Assembly: GCA_023055355.1 (NCBI GenBank)
Contig: JALJCS010000038.1
Coordinates: 1,922,001-1,986,000, forward strand
Source of the DNA: Agelaius tricolor
Taxonomy: Eukaryota; Chordata; Aves; Passeriformes; Icteridae
Length of the DNA: 64,000 bases
Reading direction: 5' to 3'
Position 1 is the stretch's first letter. Each line of letters opens with the position of its first letter. The notes under the pieces were generated by a model, which was given only the letters and a program-made list of their open reading frames with translations, ran no database searches and had not been told where the DNA came from. Made by a program: the position numbers and the translations under genes. Shown piece after piece: positions 1-12,800 of the stretch.

Positions 1-2067
1 TTCCATCCAATTTGAGGCAGTGCAGCTGTGTTTTGCAAGCAATAAACTCTCTTGTTGTATTTCTTAGCTAAGCACTGAAAAACACAGTGTGATTTTTTTT
101 CCCTCCCTTCCCAATTATTGTTGCAACGCCTGGTAGCTTCTCTGTAGTTAAGGGTTTGCCAGTGCTTCTATTATAAACCTCCATTTTCAGGAGCCTATAA
201 CTTTGCTCTTTTAAATCATAGAGGGCTAGAACTTGGTGTACATCTCTGTCAATCTGGATGCTTTTTTTTCAAGGAGAAAAAGGCAAATTTTTCAAGGAGT
301 CCAGACCTCAAAATCTGAGCCATGTGTGGAAGTCAGAGACACATGGACGTGAGCAGCTGATAATGCTTGGATGCCTTTTCAGCTCCTGACAAGCCTAGGA
401 TCCCTCTTATTTGGGGCACATCCTGGGGCAATATTTGGATCCTAATTACATTTCTGACAAGTACAAGAAGGGTAGCACCACGTGCCCCTTTCCTGCTGGA
501 GGTTTGGGGATCAAGGACGAGTCAGCCACTTGCAGGAGCTGCCTCCTTAGAGGTGGTGCCCTGCTGTTGAGTGCTGGCCCAGGGTTCAGGATGCTGAAAA
601 TACAGAGGGACTAAAGGAAACTGCAGCAATTCACCCTTGCCCAGTCAGCCTCAGCCAACTGCATCGACCAAAATATTGTCAGAGGGTCTCTGCATTCAAG
701 GAGAGGTTAAGAGTCTGCTGGGCCTGGTTCCCATTCCCATTCCTGCCCTCTTTGCATTCAGCCTGACACAACCAAGGGTCAAGGAAGGAAGGAAGAAAAT
801 GAGAATATACAACACCAACACCAGAACTGCACAATCCCTGCAGCAACCTCAGAGACCCAGGGCTGGAAGAGCAGTGTGTGTCCAGCTCTGCCAGGGAAGG
901 GTGCAATTCCTTCCCCCTCTGCAAAACCTCACTGGATGGGGCAAAAACCCACCTGATTTTCTAACACTGCTTTGTCCAGGTGCAATTATACCCTGCACAG
1001 CCTCTGCTCTGCATTAGGGAGCCAAATACCTCCTAACACAAGGGAGTACAAATGATTTTGGGTTTCCAGGGTGCTCTTAGGTGGGGGCATCATGGCAGGG
1101 AAGGAGCAGCTCTGAGCCCCTTTGTGCAGGCTGCTCCTCCAGCTGCTCCTCTCAGGCTGCACAGCTCTGCCAGGCTGAAGCTGCCTTCTACGTGAGCAGC
1201 AATTAAGCTGTGAAGTCAGCCTCTTAATATTATGTTAACATAGTTCAGTATATTAAATGTAAAACAAGTCATAATTTTTAAAGGTACCTCGGCTTACTGA
1301 GTTTAAATGAAGGCAGCAGTAGGACTATCACAGCCATATGCAAATCACCTGCATTTTAAAGCTAACAATAGATTTTGCTTTATTGTTTTGGCATTTAACG
1401 AGTGGGAAAATAATAAATTAAGCCACATGGGGAATCCCTGGTGCTTTTACAAACTGAAGCAGTGCCCATTTGGAGAGAGAACATTCCCCATCTTTCTCCC
1501 TAGCTGCATTTCTCTTAACCCACCACCTTATTAAAGCTTATAGGGCAAAATTCTCTTCTCATATTCCTCTGGCAGCTCTTAGTCCACATTCAGCTCTCCC
1601 TACCTTCCCAGCTGTCTTTCATCCTGCCAGCTCACTCTGCAGACAGGAAACACAAGAGCAAAGACTGGCTGGGCCATGGGGAGCCAGAAGAGAGATTTTT
1701 GTCATAGTTTTCGGAGGGTTACAATAGCTATTAGAGCACGGATGATTTTTCTACCTGTGGTAATAGGGGATGCAGCTACCAGAGCAAGGTCCATGGGAGA
1801 GGCAGCTGCACCAGGCTCTGGTCAGCAGAGCAATGGATCCATGCAGGATCCCAAACAGGGCCTCTGCAGCTGCCTGATGTGACCACCATGGCTCTCTGGA
1901 GCTGTGGGGCTGCACAGCCAAAGGAAGGAAGGGGTTGAGTGTTTTAACAAGATGACCTCTCTTGTTTGAAGCATTTTTAAACATGTTTTTAGAAAATGTA
2001 CTTTCATTTTAAATCTGCCAGCTCTTACTGATCAAAGCCCTGAGCCAAAAGTTAGCCATGAGGGTCA

Positions 2068-2125
2068 CAGAATTATAGAATATCTCAGAGTGGAAGAGAC
2101 CCATCAGATGGTTTGAATGGGCAGG
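2068..2125 (-). mobile_element. CR1 LINE 3'-end fragment (short)
   Basis: The stretch reads as a 'cacagaat...atagaat...agtggaagagaccca' pattern. This resembles the reverse complement of the avian CR1 3' terminus (ATTCTATGA-like tail plus the 'ttggaagggacc' segment). It is only about 60 bp and diverged, so the assignment is tentative. Confidence 0.45.
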
Positions 2126-3993
2126 TGTTGATTTTGCCAGTGGCAATTTTTGGCTCTCTTATCAACAGTGAGACGTGCTGAAAGCAGATCTTATCATGGA
2201 TGCCATCCTGGATGTGTCTTCTCCAGGCCATGTTTTTACCAAGTCACCAAAATGAAAATACAGCCCTTGATTGCCCCCACAGCCCCTCTGTGAGAACAAG
2301 CACAGCCCTTCCTTGTGCAGAGCAGCTCACCACATGCTTGTTTCCTGTGTCAGCTGTGGGGAGGATCAATTATGCACATCCATGAACATCCCCTGCACCT
2401 GCATTCCCCCAGGAAGCTTTTACCAACACCAAAGGACGGAGCAGAAATCAGGAACCAAGGCAAACCAGGCAGCCTAAAGTGAACTGCAGCATTAACTGGC
2501 AACAGAAAATTGCCAGGCAGAGTGAAAATTTAAACAACAGGAACACAGAGAAATGCTTTGAATGGAAAGCTACAAACCTCAGAGAAGTTTGGGATGTGCC
2601 TGGGGATAATGATCCAGCTTCCCTCTCATGGCTCTGTACAATCTCTCAGAAAAGCCCCTGTGGTCCTGCCACACACGTCTGTTTTCTGTCAAATCTGCTG
2701 TTTGTCCTACTCAGTGCATTTCATCAGAGGTGTCTAAGGTTTGCTCTCACTTCCACTCCACGTGGGGAGATGGGAGGCAGAAGGTTTGTGCAGCCCTGTG
2801 AATATATGAAGCACTCCACAAGGATTATGGTTATTTTCATAATAATTCTCCAGCCCTGCCTACGTTTGAAGTCAGGGATGTCTGGTGCTGAACCAGACAA
2901 GCAGAACACACACAAAAGCCCAATTAGCTCTGTATCACTAAAGCTCTTACAAACACTAATGCATTCATCATTGTAGAACTAAGAGATGAGCACTGGGCTG
3001 TGCTCCTGCCTCAGTTCAGTCGGGTTTTAACTTGACTGACGCTGAGAGTTCTGTGATGAATCTCCTCCATTCATCTCCACTGGGCAGGAGAGGAAACAGA
3101 GAGACAAAGGCAGAGCACCTCACTGGCCACCCTGACCTCAGGCCATGCTTCCTTTGTAAAAACTGACCAAGTCTTAGCTCAGGAACAAGCACATCCTAGG
3201 CTCAGGTCCAGAGGAGCATCAGTCCTCCATGCAATGTTTTCTGTTATCCTGTGACAAAATCTAGATGCTGCTTAAAACCATGGAAAGTCTAAATAAGACA
3301 TGAGAATAGACAGGGAAAGGCTAAACAGCAAAATAAGTGTTTGGTTCTGTAAGAGATGCACAAGCACACAAAAGCAAGCTGGCTCTAGGTAGAGCTTTTC
3401 AGATTGCTTGAACATGTCTTTAAAAAACTGGATTAAAATACAGATTCCCCCTATTATTTTTCAATAACAGAAGTGCAGCACAGAACAACTCACTAGTGCC
3501 ACAAACTACTTTTTCATTCCTGTTTTTCGTTTCATGCTTCAATATCTTCTTCCAGCTGCTCATGTCTCCTTTTTTTTCCCCCTTCTCCTCACTTTGATCT
3601 ATTAGTTTTCCCCAGAAATGGGGTTTATAAATCATTGTAATGCAGCCCTGGGAAAGACGGTGCTTAGTGCAGGGAGAAATACATTGCAGCTAACAGCCAC
3701 GGCAGGGAGGAAAACTCTCACCTCGGAGAGGGGCTTTGGCGACAGGTTACGGATGGCTCTGGGTTATTTTATGGCTGCATTCCTGCCAGCAGGGGCAGGG
3801 CCACAGGGAGCGCTGCCTGCACCCCTCCGCTATATTTCAAGCTTCCTTCTGCAGGCAAAAAAAAACCCAAACCGCCCAGGGGCTCACGAGGGAAAGGGAG
3901 AAAGGAAAAAATTGCTGGAAGGAAGGGGAGGGGAGGCAGGAAGGACAGGTGGGGATGGATCGGTGGGTTCCTGCTTTTGCACCATGGCATCTT

Positions 3994-3998
<5 letters not shown>

Positions 3999-4025
<27 letters not shown>
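3999..4025 (+). repeat. Poly(A) tract, 27 bp
   Basis: An uninterrupted run of 27 adenines directly follows 'tttttgt'. No retroposed body was recognised upstream, so I call only the simple repeat. It also produces artificial poly-lysine or poly-phenylalanine in overlapping open frames. Confidence 0.9.
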
Positions 4026-5466
4026 GGTTTGTGTCCCTTGCACCCTGAAAAGATGCTAATCCCATGCAGGTCCCGTCCATTGGCAGCGATGGCAGGAACA
4101 TTTCCACCCCTTTGTGCCAAGGCTTTTGTGTTCCCATTTTGTACTCAGGGAACTTCCCAGGACAAGGCTGAGCCCACGGGAGCCACCCCTCCAGTGCTTC
4201 CCCACTTTGATTCCCATGAGAGCAAATGCTGATGCTGTTTTTGTTGTTCAGAAGTCTTTTTGTATTTGAAACCTAAGGGCTGAGCTTCTCTCCCCAGTCA
4301 GGATTTTGAAAGTTGGCTGTTGTTATTAAAAATATCATCTAGAATATGAGGCTGGGAGCAGTGCAAGGCTGGGCACCAGGTCACAGGGTGATCTCAAAAC
4401 AGCCTTTCAGGCCAGATTGGTGGTTTTAGTGTTTGTGGCACAACACAGTGGCCAGCCTGGGCCAACAGACATCCCCTGAGTCTCCTCCTGGGACTAAGAG
4501 TTAGTTCTAAATGCAGAAAACCCAACATCATCACACGTGAGAGACAAACCTTCCTCAGCAGAGGTTTATATGCTTATCTCCTGCCCTGGAGTGCAGCATG
4601 GATTAGGGGGAACCCATTGCCAGCCCTATTTAATTAGTGAGGAAATAATCATCAATTCCTTAGAGCAGCACAGTCACATGCAAGCTACAGGCGCTTTGAA
4701 GCACTCGCTGTGTTTTTAGGATCACCAGCTCCTAATAAGCCCACCCCAGGCAGACACACCATCCTTTAGCTGCTAAAGCACACAAAAGAGACACCATGCT
4801 GGAATCTTACCTCTATCTTTAACAAAGCATTACCCCCTCCTCACCCTCTTCCCCATAATTGCCTTGTTATTGTCATTGGTGCCATTGTTCATTGGCTCGG
4901 CCCTAGAGAGGCCCGAGGGAGCACTTCTGCCTTAGCTAAACCAATATCTCCTGCAATAACCCCCTGCAGTTTCCCCTTTGCTATCCCATGTTGAATAAAT
5001 CCTCCATCTCTGTTTGCTGAATGATCATAAAGATATGATTGAAGTTTCAGATTTATGGTTCCCTTCGAATCGAGGAGCAGCTCCAATAATGCCAGAGCCT
5101 GTTTGCTGCCTGCTTTCTGACAGGATACACAGAAAAGGGAGATTTGTAAGAGCAAAAACAAGAATGCAGAGATTAGAGGCAGGTATTTTCTAGACATGCA
5201 GTGCACTCATGTAGAGGGGTTGGACTCACACACACGCTCTGCCAGAGCATCCTCTGTCCAGGAATCTCACTGTGCTTCCCAAGCACCCTGCCAGACAGGG
5301 GGTGTACACAATATTTCACTCTAACAGCAAATCTGTCTCCAGCAGCCACACAAGGGAGCCACAAGAATTGGTTGCTGGGTAAAGGAGGATCCTAACTAAA
5401 GATCTCACTCAGCTGTGCAAAAACTGAAGTGGTTGCTGAAGGCTGGCAGAGGGCTCCATGTTAAGG

Positions 5467-5742
5467 TGGTCCTTGCTGTCAGCCTCAGGCTCCACATGCC
5501 ATGAGTTACCCCAGAGCTCTGTTCATGCAATCCTCTGGATGCCCAGGATGCTCTTTGGGCATCTCTTTACTGTCAGTCTCAAGCTCCACATGCCTTGAGT
5601 TCCCTCAGAGCTGTTCATGCAATCCTCTGGATGCCTGGGATGCTCTTTGGGCATCTCTTTACTGTCAGTCTCAAGCTCCACATGCCATGAGTTCCCTCAG
5701 AGCTGTTCATGCAATCCTCTGGATGCCTGGGATGCTCTTTGG
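5467..5742. repeat. Three-copy tandem repeat, 92-94 bp unit
   Basis: Three near-identical units follow each other, with the marker 'ctccacatgcc' at 5490, 5584 and 5676. Each unit runs through 'gttcatgcaatcctctggatgcc' to 'tgctctttggg'. Copies two and three are almost identical, and copy one carries a few extra bases. The unit keeps an open frame on +, so the overlapping ORFs here are repeat artefacts rather than a gene. Confidence 0.9.
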
Positions 5743-6589
5743 GGAGTGCAGAGAAACCCTCTGGCTCCTATGGGAGAACATCCCAGATGTTTGCTCTGAT
5801 CAAAGCACCAACAGCCCAAAAAAATCCCCACCAAAGGGGCACTGCACTTAGAGAGAAAGGCAGCTGCCCCCTGAGGACACCCAGCCTTGCACCACCTCCC
5901 TTCTCCTCCCAGGGAATCTGCTGCAGGATTGTGACCCTCAAATTGGGATAATTATCACTTTCCCCAGTGCTGTTGTCTGGGCCTGGGTGTCCTCCTTTCC
6001 CTTCAGCCCATCCCAGCAGCATTTGGTGAAGCCATCTCCATTCTACAACTGGAATTGCACAGCATGGGGCACATTGCTATTCAGATTCAGGTCAATATTA
6101 GTTTTTTTAATGAATAAACCACCACAAAGCTGCAGTGAAAGCAAAGTTTGTGACTTTGGTGTCAAAAATCTGAACAGAACATCCAAAGCACCTTCCCTCA
6201 GCCTTGTGGCTGCAGCACATTTGCTTTTCCCTGATTCACAGCCATTTATGCTCATTCCCACTTCAACAAAAACCTATAAAACTCTTACAGCGTGATGCAG
6301 TCCTAAATTAAATGCACTTTAACATTGCTATATAACAAGGGAGTCTTAGCTCTTTTAAATTAATGCATGCAGCTGAGAAGGGGACCTTTCCTAGAAAATT
6401 TATTCCGCTTTATTTGGAGAAAACCCCACCTCGTTCCACCTTCTCTGAGAGCAAAGATGATTTTGTGTGTTATAATGAGGAATTTGTAATAATGAGAGCA
6501 TTGTGTGTTCCAGTAACTACGAAGCCAACAACAGAAGACTTCTGTGAGCAGCAGTGTTTGTGTGATGTATGGTAATATTTTTCCTCAGT

Positions 6590-6800
6590 GCATTACAAAA
6601 GAAAAAAGCAAGATAAAAATATCTTCCATTTTCTCCCTAATTTGTAGTTTTCTGGTGTTAGCAAGGCTTATAAGACACATGCTCCCAATTAGCTGCTCCT
6701 CTTAATTTAAATGCTTCATAAATTATCTCCTGCGCTTGTGGATTATCACTTCATAATGCGAGTTAGCATTTAAATAAATAGCTGCGATGTAGGAAATTAG
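6590..6800. promoter_or_regulatory. Candidate AT-rich regulatory element
   Basis: This dense block contains several TAAT or ATTA homeodomain cores, inverted 'aattta' motifs and two isolated CpGs in otherwise CpG-poor DNA. Its texture resembles deeply conserved vertebrate non-coding elements rather than repeat DNA. Conservation could not be tested, so this is a suggestion only. Confidence 0.25.
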
Positions 6801-9800
6801 AGAGGTTTACAGTCTGAGGCAGCAGCATAATGAAGGAAAATACCACAGCAGCTGAACAGGGGTTGGGAGAGATGTGATGAGGCAGAGGGGTTGTTTTTTT
6901 TTTCCCCCTCTTTTTACCTTTTAGCAACCAAATTTGGACTACAGCAGGGAAAATATGGGTCAGAACTCCAGCAGAGCAGGAGCCTTTTGTAATGGCTGAA
7001 CACGAAGGGAACATGGAGAATTTTTCAGCTTGTAAAATGTCTGATTTAGCAAATATGATGCAATTAGGAAGTGACTTTTTCGAGCCAACTCTTGGTTGCC
7101 TCAGAAGGTTGCCCCTTTGAAAGCAATCGGGCTGCTCATGTGTGTCATACCTGAGCAGTACCCAACCCCTTATGTTCTATCTTTTCAAAATAAAAAAATG
7201 GGACTGGAGAGAAAAACAGCAGAACAAAGCAGAGCTGCAATTGTGTTGAGAAAATTTGGTGGGGAAAGCAATGAGGGAGTCAGATGTAGAATTATAGGGA
7301 ATTTTAGAAATATAGAAGGAGTGAAGAAAGCAAGCATTATTTTGTGAGCCACGTAACTTCTGCCATGTTTTTAGCACCATTAATAAGATCAACCTACAGG
7401 CAATGAGTTTTAAAGCATTGGTAGCAACTCCCCATTGCTATTTCAGCCCAGTTTCACAATTATTGTCCTAAATGTAGAAAATTACAAAGACAGGGCAGGG
7501 AAAAACCTCATGACAGCTCCTTGGAGGATTAAGGCTCTCTCCAGCGCTTGCTGGTCTTGCCTTTGGTGTCACTGCTGCTTTTTCTGCCACAGGAGAAAAC
7601 TCTGGGCAGGAGTGAACCCTGTTTGACTGCCACTGATCCTCAGGAGCTGAAATCAGGCACCAGTGGGCTCAGGACCCTTTGGTGTTTGCCTTGCAGAGCA
7701 CCCAAGGTTGAACGCTGCAGCTCTGGCAAGTTCTGCTCTCACAGCTCCCTCACACACAAAAAATGTCAAAAATCATGGATATTTTTTTTTTTTCAAAAAC
7801 ACTGGAAAATCATAGAAGCTTTGACAGCCTTGACCAAAGTCCAGCCTTAGGCAGGAGTAAAGTTATTAGTTCCCTTATTTCCTGGAGAAAGCCTGACACA
7901 TTAGGATTTCACAGCAGCTGGCTGTAAGTGTAATGGGCAGGGTGTGATTTTGCTCCCTGAGTTTTGCAGTTACATTTCAGCAGCTTGAATACATTTTGCT
8001 GTAGGACAGAGCAAATGATTTGGGCAGGTTCTTGCATCAGCACAAGGCCCTCAGTGCTTAATGGGAGTTGTGCCCAACTGACAGCATGATTTGAGTGTCT
8101 GCTGTATTTAATATTCTTCAAGAGCAGGGTCAAATTGTCTCATCATTTACATCCCTACAACCCTGCTGGTCCCAGGGGAACTGCACTTCCTCTGAACTCA
8201 ACAGGAATGAACATGGGCAACTGGACTGAAATGTGCTGGAGGAAGATTTCTGCCTGGACCCCTCAGGATTCAGGTGGAGTCTGCAGCTGCTGCTTGGAGA
8301 CACAGCTCACCCTGCAGAGAGCTCAGGTCAGCACAGCAGGAGCCTTGTTTCATCCCACGATTTTCTATTCCATCACACGGTGTTTAGAAAGTGAAAAAGG
8401 GGCTGATCCCACTCCAACCAAGATCTGAAAGTTTACAGCTCTTCATCTCTCCAAGTCTGCAGGTGCTAAAAGAAAGGCTCTGGGGGCCAAACTGTACCTG
8501 TGCTCAGCCCTGAAGTGGCTCTGTCCTCTGGGGCATATTCACATCTCTGTTATCACTTTGTCTTCTGAAGCAGGCAGGAATGGCCACAGGTGCTCCTGGA
8601 TTATTCTGTGCCTGAGCCTGATAAGCCTCAATTTCTCTGGACTAGGAGCACACAGAATGCAGCTCTTCTATCCCAGCTGCAAGGGCTCTTCAGGTCTAAG
8701 AAAAACCTGGCACAGGTCTTGAATTCTGAATGCAGGAGACAGGACTGGAAACCCCAGGACTGGATTCCTTCAGGGAGATGGTGCCACTTTTTTTACAGAA
8801 TCACCTTTTCTTCCTAAAGGGAGTTTTAAAGAATAAAATTGGAAGCTGCCGCATATCTTTCCAACTGATCTACTAATCATATTTCTTCAAATTTTATATC
8901 CCTGACCCTTGTAAAGGGATTGCAAGGAAGGCATTTTTTAAGCTGCATTTTAATAAGTCAATATGAAAGCTCAAAATTATTTAAAGCTTCTTAAATAGGA
9001 TTATATTTGATTTCTTGTGGGAATAGTGAGGGATAGTCTAGTAAAGACGTTCTGTCCTGCTGAGGTTTTATTACATTAAAGAAACAGCATCCTTTTTTAA
9101 CAGCAAAAAACTTTATCTATTCTCTAATGAAAATGGAGATTATTCTGTACATGAGGTGACTGAAGTTGGTAAGTTCCTGCATCTTTGATCAGAGATTAGA
9201 GTTTCTCCTTGAGTGAAAGCCGAGAGATTCCTGAACCAGAGGTTCGCCTGAATTTAACAAGTTGTCTCCTCATCTAAAATATTTGAATTTCCTTCTAGGA
9301 GGTACCACAAGTGTATTGACTTCAGACAAATTCTGCTGTGAAATAACAGGTAGCTCTCAAGGCAGCCAGTATCTCATTTGCAGCCAGGGATTTAATTTGG
9401 CCTAAGAATCAGAGGTCTGTGCTGCTGGGGAACTATTTTACTATATAGGAAATGTCATATCCAGTCTGCTCTGAAAGGCCCACAGTCAAATTCTCACTTG
9501 AATTCAACTCCTTTAATGTCAGTGTGACTTATATGAAGGTTATACTGGCAGCACTTAGCTTAGTATGTTCTATTGCACCCATATAAAAGCAGGGGAGTCA
9601 AATAAAAACTCCCTGTACGAAGTTGGAGCAGCAGCAGGGAGTTACATGGTGTAAGCAGCAGCTTCACTGAGCTGAGTTGCTCTGGACATAATCTGGGCCA
9701 ACATCTGGTCTTGAGAACATAAAGGGATTTTTCTTGAAGTAGCAGATGGGGAGGTTGAAAGAACAGATATTATTAAGGATGAAACACAAAGAAAGGGTCA

Positions 9801-12800
9801 TAAGTGCTGAAAGGGGACCAAACCTTAAAAAAAAACCCAAAAAACAAACAACCAAACCAAAATCGTCCATTCTCTCTAACAATTAGAGAATGTTCTCTCA
9901 TTCTCAAGTGGCCCATACCCCTCTCTCAGCTTAACCTCAGTGTCCTCACTGAAGCCAGGCATTGAGCAACAGCATTCCCTGGCAAAATTTAACTTCAGGG
10001 TTTGCAGCACAGCAGGTATCTCCAGGGCTGTGATTCTCTGGGAAATGACAACCCCACTACACCCTTTCCCACTTTTCTCTGGGAAGTCAACAGCAAACAT
10101 GACAAAGTTGTTTTTGTTTTTTTTTTTTGCCAAGCTGCTGTGTGTTATTCTGCCCACATTATACCCTGAGCTTCCAAATCTGCTGCCCCATCAAAGACAG
10201 AATTATTCTCCTGTTTTTCCCACTCTGATTTGTCCATCCATGCCTCCATTTTCCCACTGATGTTGCTTGTAGGGAGAACAAGGACTCAGAAAGGTCCTTC
10301 TCCATCCAGCTGCTCCAGGACCACCCCATGCTGTCCCAAACCTCCCTGCCATTGTCCCTACATATCCTCAAATCTATCCCAGGCCCATTCTGTCTCTTAG
10401 AGGTGAATGATGGTTGTAACTCAAGAAAAATCAGACACAGGTAGGACCTCACTCAGCAGCTCAGCAGCAGCTGCAACCTGCACACTCATTTAGCCAGAAT
10501 AACCCATCCCTCCTGCCAAAGGGCTTTGTCTTCTGACTACAGCCCACGTTTCTTCCTCAGGACTGAGAGCAGGCAAGGGCTGATGTGAACTTCACAAGCT
10601 GTGACACCCTCTACAGAAACACATGTGCTTCTTTGACCTTCAGCGCTGGCACAAAAACCTTACACAGACACAAATTTATCTGAAAGTCAGGAGCAGATTT
10701 AATAGAGCAGGAGAAGATCGTTTTCAATATTTCCATCTCAATTACAGTCAAACACCTCGGTGAGCCTCAGCCTTTGGGGCTGTACCTGGCCTGGCTGCTC
10801 CCAGCGTGGAGACTGTCGGCAGAATCAGCAGAAATAGCACAACTGGGCAAGGTGTTGGTGATTTATCAATGCTGAAGTAATTCATCCTGACACCGAGGAG
10901 CTGAGCAGGAGCTCAGGGTCCAGCAGGTGCCCCCGAAGACCTGAGAGTTATACAGTGCCACACATCCACAGTGGCAGAGCTGGGAGCTGACTCCTTAGCA
11001 AAAAACATCCCCTTTTTTATTTTTATTTTTTTTTCTAAAGCATTTTCAAACAGCAGAAAGAAGCACTCTTGTTACAGAGAAAGGCAGTTTTAACTGTTGC
11101 AATGCCATACTGCTAAAATTGCCCCTACAACAGCACATTATCTGCTAACTCCCCAAACAGTGACTAATATTCAGAGTCTCAGAATTTTGGGGCAAACAGG
11201 ATTTTTCAGTGGAAAACTAGAAGGTGAATACACCCATGAAGATTGTGTACACAAATACTTTCATATCTGCCTGGCCCTTTAAAACCAAAATGATAGAGTT
11301 CATTTGCATTTAGATCTCTTTGGCTCCTTCTTTTCATCTAAAGACAAATCCTCACAAAGGCTGCTTAATTAGACCAAATTAGATTTCCACCTAGTGCCTT
11401 GTCATTCATTAGAAAACGCTGTTCTTTTTTTCAGTTTTGGTAATTATAAGCTGGTCTCGCAGTGTTCACTTCAGGTTCAAAGTCTGACTTGCATTCATGA
11501 TTTTGTGCAGATGAGAGGGAAATTATTCAGTGGCATCAAGTCTGCCCATTTTACAAGTTGGATAAAGATCATCGCTGGAGTCTTTTATGTAATGGGGTAT
11601 ACTCTTTCTTAAGTCTTTAATGATTAATTGTAATAGCATATCTCATGGCAATTTTCAAGACTAAAAGCTAAGTGCAAACAGTTGGAATGTGCAGTGAGTG
11701 TATCAGACAGTGGGTGCTGCCTGGACTGGGGTTTCTGTGTCTGACTCTGTGTGTGGCCCTTGCTTGTTGGTGTTCCTGCCTTTTTGGGAGCAAGGAAATG
11801 GCAAGGGGCTGGTGCCAGGGGTTGTGTAAGGAGAATCTGGGCTGGAAGAGCCGCCTGCCTTCTCTCATTGTCCTCTCCAGCCAGCAAGGGGGACAGCTCT
11901 GCTGCTGACCTTACACAAAATACAGCTTCTAGAGGGGAAAATGGTTCAAATCCACACCTGACACTCAAAGGCTGGTGTGTAATAAGGCTGGAGCTCCCAA
12001 GGCAGGTCAGTGAGGAGCACAGGTTAGTGGAGATTGCACTTGTGGATGTACTCTGGCTGATCTGTCTGGAGTATTTGTAATGAAAGGAGTTAAACTCACA
12101 GCAAGATCCTTGAGCTTTGCCATTTCTGACTCCAAGGGCAGCAGTTTGCCCAACCATCACCCTTTTCTCTGGAAAGGGAAAGATTCTTACACTCTTATAG
12201 AAGACTAGAATGATTTGGTCTCACTCTCTTCTCTCCCCAGTCCAAACTCCATTCCCTTTGCTGTCCTGCATGGGCACACTGATTCCCTGCCTCAGTTTCC
12301 CCTTTATTACAGAGTATTAATGCTCAGTGGCATGCTTTGAAGCCTAATAAATCAGGGACAGATCTTGTGGTCACCCATCAAGCAAAACTTCCTTTGGCTT
12401 TGACCTTTAATGCTTATGAAAAGCTTCGAAGACAACTGCCAACTTATTATTAATAATCTTCTTGGGAGTGGAAGTTACAAGCAGTTGGCACCAAGCAGCC
12501 CAGCAGCCACCAGCCCCTGCTAGGATTTCTTCTGCACTAACAAACCCAGATTTTTCAGGTGTGTTTTTATAACAACATTCTTGTTTTACTTTCTCACAAA
12601 AAAAAAAAAAGCTAAGTTTTTCCTTCCACCTTTAAAAAAAAAAATCTCATCAAATTTGCCTTTCTCAAAACACTGAACATTCCCTTTCTCATCTACCTAA
12701 ACCTGATGTTGAGTTACTGTCCCCCAGAGGCTTTCAGTAGCTCAGTTCTGATGTATCCCTGCACTTTGTAGCTCACTGCCTTCTTAGAGTGTAATCAAAC

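Noticed and set aside
3618..4232. 204-codon plus-strand open frame with poly-Lys
   Set aside because: Runs through the 27-bp poly(A) tract and shows no conserved motif.
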